64,000 bases of DNA from Gossypium raimondii. Lineage: Eukaryota > Streptophyta > Magnoliopsida > Malvales > Malvaceae. A program made the position numbers and the translations under genes. How positions within the stretch are numbered: position 1 is the stretch's first letter; each line of letters begins with the position of its first letter. The notes beneath the pieces are model-generated. The model saw only the letters and a list, made by a program, of their open reading frames with translations, was not told where the DNA came from and searched no databases. The stretch is taken from assembly GCF_025698545.1 (NCBI RefSeq), contig NC_068575.1:58661980-58725979 (forward strand), given 5' to 3'. Below are positions 52,064-63,865 of this stretch, in pieces.

Positions 52064-52526
52064 GGTTGGGGAAGGTTGAGTTCAAACATGATATTAACAT
52101 ATTTTTTGGTTGTTTAAGTTTGGCTCGGCCTAAAATATGAGTCTAAAATTTTACTGAAATTCATTCATATTTGCAAAAGACTAAACCAAACCTGTTTTAG
52201 GTCTGTACATATTATTTTTAAATTATTTAAATTATTTAAATTATTTAAATTTAATATTTAATAATTTTATATATTTTGTATTTATTGAAATTTTTTATAT
52301 AATTATCTTAATATTATTTTAATGTTTATATTAGAATGATATTGTATAATTAGTATATATTTATTTTTCATGTGTTATAAATTACATAATATATAAAAGT
52401 AACATAATATAAAGTATTATAAACTCAAAAACAAGTAGGCCTAAGTCAAGCCCACATTTTAAGCATACCTAATTTTTTTGCCCAAACCCTTTCATATTTC
52501 GAGTGGCCCAACTCATAAACAGGTCT
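52064..52526. mobile_element. Possible MITE
   Basis: Inverted ends ATTTATGGGTTGGG and CCCAACTCATAAAC, with GTTTGGCTCGGCC and GGCCTAAGTCAAGCCC inside. The pattern resembles other hAT-like miniature elements, but outer ends and TSD cannot be fixed. Confidence 0.35.
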
Positions 52527-55315
52527 AAATCTTGTTCAACTGAAATTACAAGTCTAAAGCTACATCCCAATCTTGTTCAATTGAAAAAAAAAAAGTCTAA
52601 ATCTATTTCAAGAGTAAGTCGGCACAAAATTGAAGTAAATTGCATAGATTAAGTTTAAACAATTTTTAGATTGGAACTTTTCCAAAAGGAAGAATCACAA
52701 CAATTTTTAAAATAAAGAAATCCATAAAATTTAACTATTTTTAAAGTTGATAAATAAAACTTACCTCTAATTAAAATTAATAATTATTTTATTTAAAGAT
52801 GATATAAAAATATAAAAAGAAAAAAGTATTATTTTTATAATATTAGTTATAATTTAAAACAAAAAAATATTTTTATAATTTTATAATTGAATTGATGTCA
52901 CTAATTCAATAAAACAATATTAATTTAGTATAAAAGATAAAAAATTAAAATTATTTTTTTGTCGAAATTAAAGTATCTCATCATTAATAACAATGATTAA
53001 TCGTTACGAATATTTTTTAAAAACATAAATAATTAATTATAAAATATATTCTATTCTCGTAATGAAAATTAAATTCTCAACCTCATGGTATAGGGAAGAA
53101 GTGAGCAACCTCACCTCAAACTAGTAAACTGTATATTGTACGTCCGAAAACTTTTCAATCGCATCAAAGACAAACAACTTTACGTGACCTAAAATGTCAT
53201 AAAGTCGGTCAATAATCGTTGTACCTATGTTTCCCTGCTCAAAGAAATAGTTTAAATGTCATAAGTTATGGACATCACTTTTATTTAATATTTATATTAT
53301 ATTTTACATGAAATATAAATTAGATGAATGAAATATAAGTTAGATGATGTATAAACATAAAAGCAATATATTACATAATAAAAAACAGGTGTTTTTTTTT
53401 ACCTTAAACATCAATTATAGCTAAAAGCTTGACTATTTATAAAAAAAATCTTTTATTACCAAATCTATTTTCTGAATTTAATAATTATTTAAAGCTCTTT
53501 TAAATATTAGAAGAATAGAACTTTAAGAGATATCTCGAAAATGACACATGATTTCAATTAAAATGTTTATGAGTTGGATAATTCCTACCAACCATCCAAC
53601 TTTTTATTTATTTAATTTTTTGTTACTGAGCCTAGGCTAATTTGGATAAATTTTCAAACATCCTTTATTTTTCTGAATCATATTACAATTATAATTATTT
53701 ATAACTTTTATAATTAAATTTAAAATTCAACATTTACTATTATTTTAATATTTCCATACTGTAATTTTTATTGTAAAATAAATGATAAATCTTAAAATTA
53801 TATATAAAACTTTGTTTCTATGTAGAATTTAATATATGAATTTTGATTTGGTGTAATTATGCACATAAAATTTTAGTTGTAGTTCAAATGACTATATAAA
53901 ACTTTGATTGTAATTCAATTATACACATTTAAAAAATAAATTTATTAAATTATTTTTAATAAATATAATTATATATGTATGAAATATATAAACATAAAAT
54001 GATATTTTGTGAGGATCGGATCAAATGAAAATTTTAAATATAAAATTGTACAAAATAAAAATAATTTATATATAATTTTATTTATCCTTAAAATAAATAA
54101 ATAAATGGATGACGTGTCCGTATGTGGCGAGTAAATAATATCCTACTTCCAGATTTCTCTCTTCTTCTTTTTTCCCATATTATTTAATTTAATTTTGGCA
54201 CATGTTTTATTAAATTTTTATAGAGAAAATCATTAATGCTCCAATATCCAATGAGCAAAAGAAAATTGTGTGGCTGAACTGATTTTCGGCAAGAAAATTG
54301 TGTGGATCCGGTTCCAGCTTGCCTTTTTTTTTTTTTTTTTTTGTTTTCTCTTTACTGCCTTTTTGACTATTGATTAATGGTTGATATTCGCCTGGTTTTC
54401 ATTACTCTGTATATCTGTGTACTTTAAACTTTAAAGGTACAACTTTTTTATTTACTTTTTTATATAAGTGTAATATAATTCTTAATTTTTATTTTTATAC
54501 AATATTTAAATTTAAGGGTTGATAAGGGTTTCTCGGCCCCTTAAAATATAATTTTTATTTAGATTTTTAAAATTTTTAAAATTTTAAATTAATAAAATAA
54601 AATTATATTTTAACCCTCTAAAATGAAAAATTTTAATTTAAGTTTTTAAAATTAAAAGATATAAACTATTAAAATAGTAAAATTATAATTTAATTTTGGC
54701 CTTTCTTAAAAGTTTTTTTTTTTGGTTTTGCTCATGAAATTAAATCTTAATAATAATAACTTAATTTAAAATTTTAATTTTATTTGTTATAATAGGGAAA
54801 GCTAAGTTTTGCAGGCGCATTGCATGGTAGATAGGCAGTCGGTGGACGAATGGACCTCATTTGTCTTATTAGTGTGTTTTTTTGTCATATGTCATATTAT
54901 TATGATTTAATTCATTTTTTATATTATATTTACAATCGCTATTGTATTGATGAGCCATGCACCAAAAAAGGAAAGAAAATAAAAGAGCCGGCTAATTTTT
55001 ATGAATGGCCATAGTTTTTAAGAGGTTGGGTTGGTTTTAGAATTGTGGGTGACTTTTTAAAAATCTATGTATTACATAAAAAATATATAAACATTTTATT
55101 TATTATATTTAACCTGTATTTCATAAAAAAATTGTAAAATATTATTTATTTTGCTAATTTCTAGTTAAATTGATATCGTTTTGATTTAAATTATATCAAA
55201 TTTAATTAAAAACTTTATTATTATATAAAATATAAATAATAATGATTGATTTAGATCACTCTTTATCAAAATTTGAGGATAATTTTATACTGAAATTCAT
55301 TTTTTAAGCCAATTG

Positions 55316-55470
55316 AATCTTAGTTTGATTATTATTGGTATTGTTATTAGTGCAGAGGAGGGCGTAGTTTTGAGTACACTAAAGCGCATTATTCTCTTAT
55401 TTAAGGGTTGAAGCACTTATAGATAATTGTAGGCTTTTCTCGTATCAAAAGAATAAATATGATAAGAATT
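55316..55470 (+). repeat. Dispersed SINE-like repeat, copy 3
   Basis: It matches the copy at 491-645 in order and spacing: TAGTTTGATT, ATTGTTATTAGTGCAGAGGA, GTTTTGAGTACACTAAAGCG, CATTATTCTCTTATTTAAGG, then ATAGATAATTGTAGG. The TTTTGAGTACACT part corresponds to the B-box-like segment. Confidence 0.4.
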
Positions 55471-56690
55471 ATTAATGTAAAAAATCATTTTTAACTTTAT
55501 CAACAATGGAAAATTTTAGTTTCGTGAATGAAATTTGAAAACTGTAATATATATAATATAGCTTAAAATATGTATCGTCTGTGCTAATTTTTTTAAAGGA
55601 ATTTATATTAATTAAAAAAAAAAACAGCTTGTTTGCTCTCAACTCAAGAAATTGCATTGCTTTGTACCGAGAAAGAAAAAAAGGAATTGCTTTGCTGTTA
55701 ATTTGTTTATAGGCTAATCAACCTCAAGCCCAGCCTTGATTGATTTATGAGTATATTTTTAGCCTATTTTACTTGCTTATTTAATTTGTAACTCAATGCA
55801 TATTCAGCTATTAAATTTTGAGTGAGTATTTGGTATATTGGTAGCGTGTTTTTTATTTTTCAACTAATTTTAAAAATGATATATTTTTAGTATTTTATTA
55901 TATTATTATAAAATAATTATCAAATAAATTCTACTGAAATCTAAAAACTCTCTGAAGTATACTAAATAATTTCCTTTTAAGTTAATTAAATTTTAAATAA
56001 ATTATTTACTAAAATAATAAAACTAATAATTGTTTAAAATAACAATAATTTTTAGAAAATAATTATGAATGAGATTTACAAAATTTTGGTTATACCATGA
56101 GGTTCCAACTGAACTTATTATTTTATTTATTCATATTAAAATAAGATCATTTAAGTTATTATTATTAGACGAATGGATTAATTAACAGTAACATCATAAA
56201 ATAATTGACAAAATCTTTCATTAACGATTTCTATAAATATATTCGAGTGAATATGACATTTTTATCATTTATTATTTTAAAAAACTTAAATTATACTATT
56301 AAAAATAATAAATAATACTTTCTAAAAAATCGATTTATAGTATTTATTTATTTATTTATTTATTGAAAATAAGACTGGGATTTTATTGAAATAGATTAAA
56401 GAAACAAAACTAACAGACAGCCCAATCAATGGCCCAAAGGTCTGTCAAAGAAAAACTAAATTGAAAAACTATCAAAACTTCTTACTAAACTAAATGGAAA
56501 CTAGAGAACAATAAATGAAATTAAAATTACTTAAAACCTAACCCAGTCAAATCTGAAACAGTTGGATTCCAAAAAGTGTTTGTTGAATCGTCATTTCCAA
56601 AGCTCCTAGCGTTTCATCGATAGCAGTCCCCAAGACATTAATACTTCATTCTGCTATCTATTTTGATTTCTTCTTCTGTGAATCAAATCT

Positions 56691-57245
56691 TCAATCTGGA
56701 TTTCTTGACCAAATTCTTACCGAGGCAAAAGCATGGCGATCCAGTTCTTCTCCCCTCAGATAAGTAGTATCTCCTTTCTCAAGCGGATTTTTTGCTAATC
56801 TGTGAGCATATGAGTTCTCCGTTCTTTGAATATACTGAAAATTGAGTTCTTGAAAATCAGATTTCTTGTTTTGAATATCTCTGATAATGGCTCCGATTGC
56901 TGATTTGCCTGTGGAAGTCTCCTGACATTTTCTTATTACTGTTCTTGAATCCCCCATAAGTTTTACTGATTGGGTTCTTAGTGAAATCCCTAGCTTTGTA
57001 CCATCTAAACATGCAAATGCCTCTACCGCGAAGGGAGAAGGAACATTTCTATGGATAACCGTCTTTAACACCATTAAGTTTCCCCTCAGATCCCATCCTA
57101 CCATTCCGGATGCTGATCTGAAAGTTTTGTTGTCGTACGCAGCATCAAAATGGATCCTGACTCTCGGTATGTCCTCCTGTACTCCATAGCTTCTGCATAT
57201 TCTTTCATTATTCTTTAAAGCTTTTAATCCTTTCTGTTCTGCCAT
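56691..57245 (-). pseudogene. LINE ORF2, RNase H domain segment
   Basis: This 184-codon segment has the RVT_3 (RNase H-like) layout of plant LINEs: VRIHFDAAYDNK (first Asp), a VEAFACLDGTKLG helix (Glu), MGDSRTVIRKCQ (Asp) and a late RTENSYAHRLAK motif where HxxN..AH..A is usual. It is separated from the upstream ORF2 segments by frameshifts. Confidence 0.75.
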
Positions 57246-57275
57246 ATAGCTTTGAATATTAAGTAGTAAAACCCT

Positions 57276-57851
57276 TCATGTTGTGTTTTTCCTCTCATGA
57301 ATAAATTGATTTTTGGAGAACCATATCCACCATAACGCATAACAGAAAAGTAGACATTGGCCGCTGTTGCTCCTCTTGAAAACCCAGGTTAGCCACTCCC
57401 ACAAAGACTGACTCGTATTATTCATAATCCATGAGAAATTTAACAAATGCCAGACTTCAGTTGTCATAGGGCAATCTCGGAAGACGTGGAGGCTTCCTTC
57501 AACTTCAAATCTGCATCGGGGGCATCTGTCATTTGTAGCAACTCTACTGATTCTGAGATTAGCAAAGTTTGGAATAAAATCCCAAGAGATCCTCTAGATT
57601 GTAAATGCAATTTTTGATGGCATCTGTAGGCTCCAAAGTTTCTTGTAAAATTCTTTTGTTTCGGTCTATAATAAATAGTTTCTAGGATCCAGATTAGCAT
57701 CTTCTAATAGTTTATAGGCACTGCGGATTGAAAATTCGCCAGATAATTCTCCTTTCCAAACCTGGAAATCCTCATGTTCAATCTCTGCAAGGGGAATCTG
57801 AAGAATTTTCCGAGCAATGTCCTCTTGAAAGGTATTATTAACCAATTCCAA
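57276..57851 (-). pseudogene. LINE ORF2, zf-RVT segment
   Basis: Overlapping frames encode FQVWKGELSGEFSIRSAYKL, the typical start of the zinc-binding region after plant RT domains. It continues in another frame with histidine/cysteine-containing sequence and WEWLTWVF..., which leads to the RNase H part. At least two frame changes are needed, so the segment is broken. Confidence 0.65.
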
Positions 57852-58283
57852 TTTCCATTCTCTGTTTGAAACATCAATAAGATCTGAAACTAACTGTATT
57901 TCACCTCTGTTTGTTCTTTTATGTGCATCAATTTTATCAACCCCCTAAATCCAACAATCTTCCCATATCGAGATTCTGTCCCCTCTGCCCACTCTCCAAC
58001 ACATTCCTTTTTGGAGAAGACCCTTTGCAGCCCAGATACTTTTTCAGGTAAAAGAATGTAAGTTTCCCAGCTTCGCAGTTAAGAAACTAGAGTACGGGTA
58101 ATACTTTGCTTTTAAAATTCTGGCTAATAAAGAATTTGGGTAATTAATAAGACGCCAACCTTACTTCGCTAATAACGCAATATTGAATTGGCCGAAATTT
58201 TGAAAGCCTATCCTACCGTTTTCTTTTAATGAACAGAGATTTTTCCAATTACACCAATATATTCCTTTTCTGCCCTTTCCTTT

Positions 58284-59653
58284 CTACCACCAGAATTTAG
58301 CAACTATACTTTCCAACTCATCACATAGCGTTCTAGGAAATAGAAAACAAGCCATTGAATAAGTTTGAATAGCTTGTAGAATGGCCTTTATATAAACTTC
58401 TTTACCTCCTTGTGATAGAAATCTATTACTCCAATTGTCGATGTATTTTTTGAACCTGTTCTTCAGACTTTGAAAAGCTTCCCTCTTTATTCGACCCACT
58501 ATATTGGGCAACCCCAAATATCGTTCTAGTTCATTCGACCTCCAAACCCCCATCAAATTTATAATATGTCTTCTATCCTCTTCCAACGTGTTTTTGCTAA
58601 AAAATACTGAAGATTTTTCAAAGTTTACACACTGTCCCGACTGAGTTTTGTATTCATCTAAAATATCCTTGAAAATGTTAGCACCCCTGCTTGTTGCTTC
58701 TCTAAACAAAATGCAATCATCAGCAAATAAAAGATGGGAAACCAGTGGCCCATTCCTACTAAACCTTACTCCCTTTAAGGTACCTCTTTTCGTTGCCTGT
58801 CTCAACAAGCTCGATAAGCCCTCACCGCATAAAAGAAATAAAAACGGGCTGAGACGATCACCTTGTCTCAATCCTCTGGTTGGCAAAAATTTTACCCCGC
58901 TATGTCCATTAATGACTACAGAGTAGGAAACGGTAGAGACACATTTCATAATGGCCCTCACCCAGTTAAGATCAAACTCCATTCTTATCATGATTTCTTT
59001 TATAAAACTCCATTCAACCCTGTCATAAGCTTTACTCATATCAAGTTTAACGGCCATAAATCATTTTTCCCTAGTCTCTTCTGTTTTAATTTATGCAATA
59101 CTTCATATGCTAGCATCATATTGTCTGAAATTAACCGACCAGGCACAAAAGCACTTTGGGCATCATAGATACATTTTCCAATAACCTTTCGAAGTCTACT
59201 AGCTATTACCTTCGCAATAATTTTATAAAGTACATTGCAAAGACTAATCGGCCTATATTGCGTCATTGACAAGAGATTATTAACTTTGGGTATAAGAACA
59301 ATATTTGTAGAATTAATAGGACTAACCTCCATATCTCCATTCAGTATTCGGGAGCAAAAGTATATTACGTCTTCTCCCAAAATCCGCCAACACTTCTCGT
59401 AAAAAACTACTGGAAAACCATCCTCCCCTGGAGCCTTCGTTGGTCCCATATCAATTGCTTCCGTGATTTCCTCTCCTGTATATGTTGCTGTAAGACTTTG
59501 ATTGTCTTCCACTTGAATACATCGCTTAATCCCTAATAGTATACAATCATAATTCCCTTTTATTCCAGTCGAGAACAGATTTTGAAAGTAAGATCGCACA
59601 GCTTCTTCAATGTCCTGCATAAGTGACAATTCTCTCCCTTCTTCGTTCACCAA
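58284..59653 (-). pseudogene. LINE ORF2, reverse transcriptase
   Basis: The RT domain is split over two frames (59036-59653 and 58284-59057) by one frameshift near 59040-59057. Motifs in order: PGEDGFPVVFYEKCW, PKVNNLLSMTQYRPISLCNV, SAFVPGRLISDN, then AVKLDMSKAYDRVEW, GLRQGDRLSPFLF, HLLFADDCILF (the FADD catalytic motif) and ERYLGLPNIVGR. All main catalytic motifs survive, so the damage is light. Confidence 0.88.
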
Positions 59654-59916
59654 CTTATGAATATAATTTTTCCTCTTCCATTGTGAAGCTTGACTATGAG
59701 CTCAGCTAAGATCTTATCATCCCAATAGCATTCATCTTTTTCAATCTCAAAGTTCAAATTTATTCTTGTCTCTATCAGCTCAGCTAAGATCTTATCATCC
59801 CTTTCAGCGTCAACCAACTCCGCAAGTTTTTTTCTAAGAGTCTGTTTAGATTTCTTCCTCTTGATTTGAATTGCCCCGGCCCACTCCTTTAATCCTGTTT
59901 TCAAACTCTCCAACCT

Positions 59917-60736
59917 CTACAACAACTCCCCTGATGATTTCTCCCATATACCTTGAACCACATCAATGAAAGAATCATCAATTAGCCACCAAGCTTCAAA
60001 TTTAAAATTGTTGTTCCATACTTTCACTGCTTTTTCAGTAGTATCGATGAGAAGAGGACAATGATTTGAGAACGAGTGGATAAGATGTTGGGCCTTTACT
60101 TCTGGAAACACCGTAATCCAACCTATGTTAGCAACTCTTCTATCAAGTCGTTCTCGTATATTTGTTTCTGGTAGGTTACCTCTCTCCCAAGTGAACCAAC
60201 TTCCCTCAAAACCCACATCATACAATTGACAACCTTCAAGCGTTTTCCGAAAACATTCCATTATTCTCTCGTCTTTGGGTAATCCTCCTCTTTTTTCAAA
60301 TCCATACATGATTTCATTGAAATCTCCATAAACCAGCCAAGCAATGTCTACTCCTATAGCTAAGCCCTTAAAAATTTCCCATGAATCATTCCTGTCCTGT
60401 ACGTATGGAGATCCATAAAATCTAGTAAGTCTCCATTTTACTCCTCTTTCATTATCTTCAATTAACACATCAATATACCTTTTAGAAAAACTACGAAGAA
60501 TTATATCAACATCAGTTCTCAATGCTAAACATAATCCTCCCCTTGTACCTTCAGAATCGACTTCAATACCATTGAGATACCCACATCTCCTATGCACTAG
60601 TTCCATCTGCTTTCTATTGAGTTTTGTCTCCAGAAAGAAGACTATTTGGGGGAGCTTTTAACTTCAGTAAATACCGAATTCTTCTAACCGTCCGCTGTCT
60701 CCCCAAACCACGGACGTTCCAGCTTATGATTTTCAT
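59917..60736 (-). pseudogene. LINE ORF2 start, AP-type endonuclease
   Basis: ORF2 begins at the ATG at 60736 (MKIISWNVRGLGRQR), the standard EN start. A frameshift at a run of C residues near 60650 moves it to the frame open from 60606. Endonuclease motifs follow: WLVYGDFNEI (catalytic DFN) and SNHCPLL (in place of SDHxPL). Segments up to 59647 link it to RT. A duplicated DDKILAELI unit at about 59690-59800 shows a small internal tandem duplication. Confidence 0.82.
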
Positions 60737-61056
60737 TGTGCTTGGTCGGCTAACCTTTTGGTAGCCACCAATGATAAAAGAATTTGACCTTCCATCTCAC
60801 CCTTGTTTCACTTTTTCCCTTCCCCCATTATAACTTCATCTTCCAGATCATGATCCATTAACGCATACGTCTGATGGGGCCATAGTTTCTCTTTCTGTTT
60901 ATCCATAGCTGATCATTTCCCTTCTAAGCTAAACCGCAATATAGGATCAATGGTTTTCTTCGTACTTCCTTTTGGATCCCCATTCCTTGGGTTCAGCCCC
61001 TTTGATCTACTTTTCATCCAACTTCCTTCCCTGTCCCCGTCCTTTTATTTTCATAG

Positions 61057-61800
61057 CTAAATACTGTTCATTGATAGAGCTCTATAGAATGGGGCTCGCA
61101 AAGATAAATCAAAACCCATCTGTGTGAAATCTGTTCCCATCATAATTTTTGTCTCGCAATAAGAGTCATTGTGTCCTAAACGACCACAGAAAAAACAAAA
61201 TAGCGATAAACGTTCATATTTGAACTTGACATACGAGCATACTCCACTAGACATAACCTGCTTCTTTTTTCTTAATGGCTTCCTATCATCAATCTGCACC
61301 CTAACTCTCATATAATTACGATTTTCCTTACCCAAATCTGAACCATCATACTCTAGGAAAACTCCAATAAAATTCCCCAAAAGCCTCGATAAACTCTCAG
61401 AAAATAAACCAATTGGAACATCATGGACTTGTACCCAAAAGGGCACATAAACTAAAGGTATTTTAAGGAGATCTTCACCTCTTTGCAATTTGCTAAGAAT
61501 TAATAAATGATTGTTAAAATTCCACGGAAAACCCTTCAAAACTCTCTCCATATCCATGCTATGAAAAAACTTGAAAAGGTACATTTTTTCCCCCATATCT
61601 CGGATCTGCACCGCACAGATGGGATGCCATAAATTTGCTAAAGTACTCTTCATAGCCGAAAAATTTATAATACTTGCTGTTAAGAAACATCCCACAAGCT
61701 GGTAATCTCCCACCTCTGTTTGTGTCCTTAGATCTCATTGGATCTGTAAAATTTTTTCTTTTTCTTCATTAAGCGATAATTGTGCTAATTCAGTTTCCAT
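61057..61800 (-). pseudogene. LINE ORF1 (DUF4283 and CCHC knuckle)
   Basis: The frame can be read from the ATG at 61800 (METELAQLSLNEE) with a single in-frame TGA at codon 22, then open to 61057. It contains YQLVGCFLTASIINFSAMKS and WHPICAVQIRDMGEKMYLF, typical of the DUF4283 RNA-binding region. The zinc knuckle is CFFCGRLGHNDSYC at about residue 200. This is the nucleic-acid-binding ORF1 of plant LINEs. The stop is the only obvious lesion. Confidence 0.82.
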
Positions 61801-62287
61801 GATTGCAGGGATTGAGAACCAGAGAAATGCTCCACACCTACCAATTTATAGAATGGAGATATCCTTGAACAACGTAGAGAATCAAACAAGAAGAACAGAA
61901 AAAAACACCTAGAAACCCTAAAAATAAACAAAACCCTAAACTCGTGCCAGAGGCGGCAGACAGAACCGTGCTAGAATAGCAGACTTTGACATGATAAAAC
62001 TTATTTGGTACAATTTTTCTCTTTTTGATTTACAGTATTTTTAAAAGAAAATAAATTTACTATATTTTTCTAAACTAAATTCTCTCATATCTAGTTTATT
62101 TTCTTTGAAGACAAAAATGTTTCTTAGCAAAATTCTTTTTTCCACCCAACCATTTCGTGGGTGTGCATATGAAGTATATAGTAAAATTTTCAACTTTTGA
62201 AAAATTATTTCTGGACTAATTTTTGTTTTGGAAAAAATATTTTTTCTCTCAAAAATATATTGTTTAAGAATATTTTTATTCAATAAC

Positions 62288-62400
62288 AGCGTGTGTGGTT
62301 CGCTGTAATGGGTATGCAGTTACGCATCTATTCCGCGCGCCCCACCTAATCCTGTGTTTGGTTCGCTGTAATGCCTATTATGCGCCTATTACATTACCGA
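62288..62400. repeat. Duplicated TGG-TTCGCTGTAATG motif, MITE remnant
   Basis: GTGTGGTTCGCTGTAATGGG at about 62290 recurs as GTTTGGTTCGCTGTAATGCC at about 62354, followed by words such as GCCTATTA. This GTTCGCTGTAATG-type end is familiar from plant miniature elements. The two copies are in direct orientation, so this may be one end of a MITE inserted beside another. Confidence 0.35.
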
Positions 62401-62558
62401 CCTATTCCCCAAATTCTCTGATTTTCTATTCCCTTCCCAAAACAACAATTAGCCCTATTACGGACGTCTTCCCAAATCAGTCTCTGTTTTACCCTCCCTC
62501 CCTACCCGAAATCGACCTCCACCCTCTCCTCCCAACATCAAATGAAGCGGTTTAAGAG

Positions 62559-62738
62559 TCAGCAGATTTCGCCACATTCGGTTGCCTGTTCAAACCCTAA
62601 CGCCAACTGCTTCAAGAGCTCCATCGCAATGGAGTCTCCTCCAGCTATTCTCATCGCACGACGATCACCTTACTAGAAGAAGTAATCGACAGAGTCCTTG
62701 ACGTTGTCAAAAGCTTCCCCAAAGTCGATCCTTCCAAG
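62559..62738 (+). pseudogene. Mitochondrial acyl carrier protein, first-exon fragment with frameshift
   Basis: The first frame (62559 to about 62677) reads RHIRLPVQTL and later LFSSHDDHLT, the transit peptide and N-terminus of mitochondrial ACP. A one-base deletion near 62677 shifts the frame, which then reads EEVIDRVLDVVKSFPKVDPSK up to a GT donor at 62739. Mitochondrial ACP carries 4'-phosphopantetheine for lipoate/fatty acid synthesis and binds complex I. The start ATG region (62542) is also out of frame. The later exon with the DSLD carrier-serine motif was not found in the remaining 1.2 kb. Retention of the donor and intron-like sequence argues for a DNA-level duplicate, not a retrocopy. 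Confidence 0.7.
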
Positions 62739-63353
62739 GTCTCCCCTTTTTCTCACACCGATTTCACGATTTATTGTTTGATTTTATATTTTGGTGCTTG
62801 GGTGCTTAGGAAGAAATGATTTTGAAGTTATTCTTTTCTGGAACTACTTGATATTTCACCCGATTTATAGTTTGCAAATCAGATTTAATTTTATTTCCCT
62901 TAATCGAATATTTGGGATCGATTAGGTACCCTTTTGATTGGTTGATCTAGTGTCTTTGTCTGGGTTTTTAGAAAAAAATGTGGGTACTAAAAATAGCCTT
63001 AAAATTCTAAGTTGTGGGCATTTTATGTTTATTGGTTATCGATTTGTGAAAGTGAAAAGTTCAGGTTGATTGTCTCAATAGGAAGCAATTTCAGAGTAGT
63101 ATTAGCATCTTTGAAGCTTGCATTTGCATTGCGATTGATTCTGCATTCTAGATTCCATTGAAATTACTCTCCTAGAGTTGTGCTAAATTTGAGGTTGTTT
63201 ATATTGTTATGCATGTTTAAAAGAACAATGGACTGGTCTCACAACCTATTTTGATGGATCATTTGCTTTGTATGCTGGCATGACTTCGAGATAAGTTATT
63301 CATTGGAGGTGTCAATTATTTTACTTATTTTCTGATTTTATAAATGACAATGT

Positions 63354-63702
63354 AGATGCCACATCCTTGAATGTCAATACACTAGTTACTGCTAAATGGG
63401 TTCCCAGCTCTGAAGCAAAAGGTATGAAAAATTGAAAATTAGTGCTTTTGAATATAATTTGAAATTTAAAGTTGAAGAACAACCATAAAGTTTGAGATTA
63501 GGTGTCGGCCCTGAGAATCTTAAACATTATATATGCAGATCCGGTCTATTCATGTCAGTCAAAGGAATCGATTGTTGAAGGTCGATTAGATGAAAAGATA
63601 GTTCCAAGTTCGGTTAAGTCTGATGGTACAAATATGCATATTTGAACCGGCCTGATTCATCGTTTTTTGCAGGTTAGTTCAGACATGGAAATCGACAAGC
63701 AA
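63354..63702 (+). other. Exon-like blocks of an unrecognised gene at the right edge
   Basis: Three short stretches are bounded by AG and GT in the right places. The first, about 63356-63419, encodes DATSLNVNTLVTAKWVPSSE. The second, about 63538-63624, follows TATATGCAG and encodes DPVYSCQSKESIVEGRLDEK and more; it ends before GGTACAAAT. The third, about 63672-63702, contains SSDMEIDKQ. The first two join in phase through a split GAT codon. The joined sequence is polar and low in hydrophobics, with no family I recognise. It may be the 5' part of a gene continuing past the window. Confidence 0.35.
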
Positions 63703-63732
63703 GGTACTGAGTCTAATTTATGTATGATTTTT

Positions 63733-63865
63733 TAGCTACCTAATTATGATTTCGAGAATTTCCCTTTAGAACTACCAATATTAGAGATGAAATGATTTTG
63801 TAGCTATCTAATTATGATATCGAGAGTTTCCCTTTAGAACTAGCAATATTAGAGATGAAATGATA
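63733..63865 (+). repeat. 68-bp tandem duplication
   Basis: TAGCTACCTAATTATGAT...AGAGATGAAATGAT at 63733-63800 is repeated at 63801-63865 with about four substitutions. Period 68. It lies just after the exon-like blocks. Confidence 0.9.

Larger units (their letters stand above)
50377..56331. other. Long AT-rich intergenic region
   Basis: Nearly 6 kb without a supported gene. A MITE-like block at about 52064-52526 has inverted ATTTATGGGTTGGG and CCCAACTCATAAAC ends. There is a T homopolymer at about 54323-54342, and a SINE-like repeat at 55316-55470. Many long AT-only stretches occur. Confidence 0.55.
56346..62026 (-). mobile_element. LINE (non-LTR retrotransposon), near full length, decayed
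   Basis: The minus-strand order is ORF1 (DUF4283-like plus CCHC), then ORF2 with AP endonuclease, reverse transcriptase, zf-RVT and RNase H. The 3' end carries a repeated TAAA-type tail (TTTATTTATTTA on the plus strand, 56346-56365). A candidate 14-bp target duplication with one mismatch, GATTTAYAGTATTT, lies at 56332-56345 and 62027-62040. The length of about 5.7 kb is typical of a plant L1-type element. Frameshifts and stops in both ORFs mean it is inactive. Confidence 0.82.

Noticed and set aside
58648-59168. Two plus-strand ORFs of 92 and 101 codons
   Set aside because: They are antisense to the LINE reverse transcriptase, which has all expected motifs on the minus strand.
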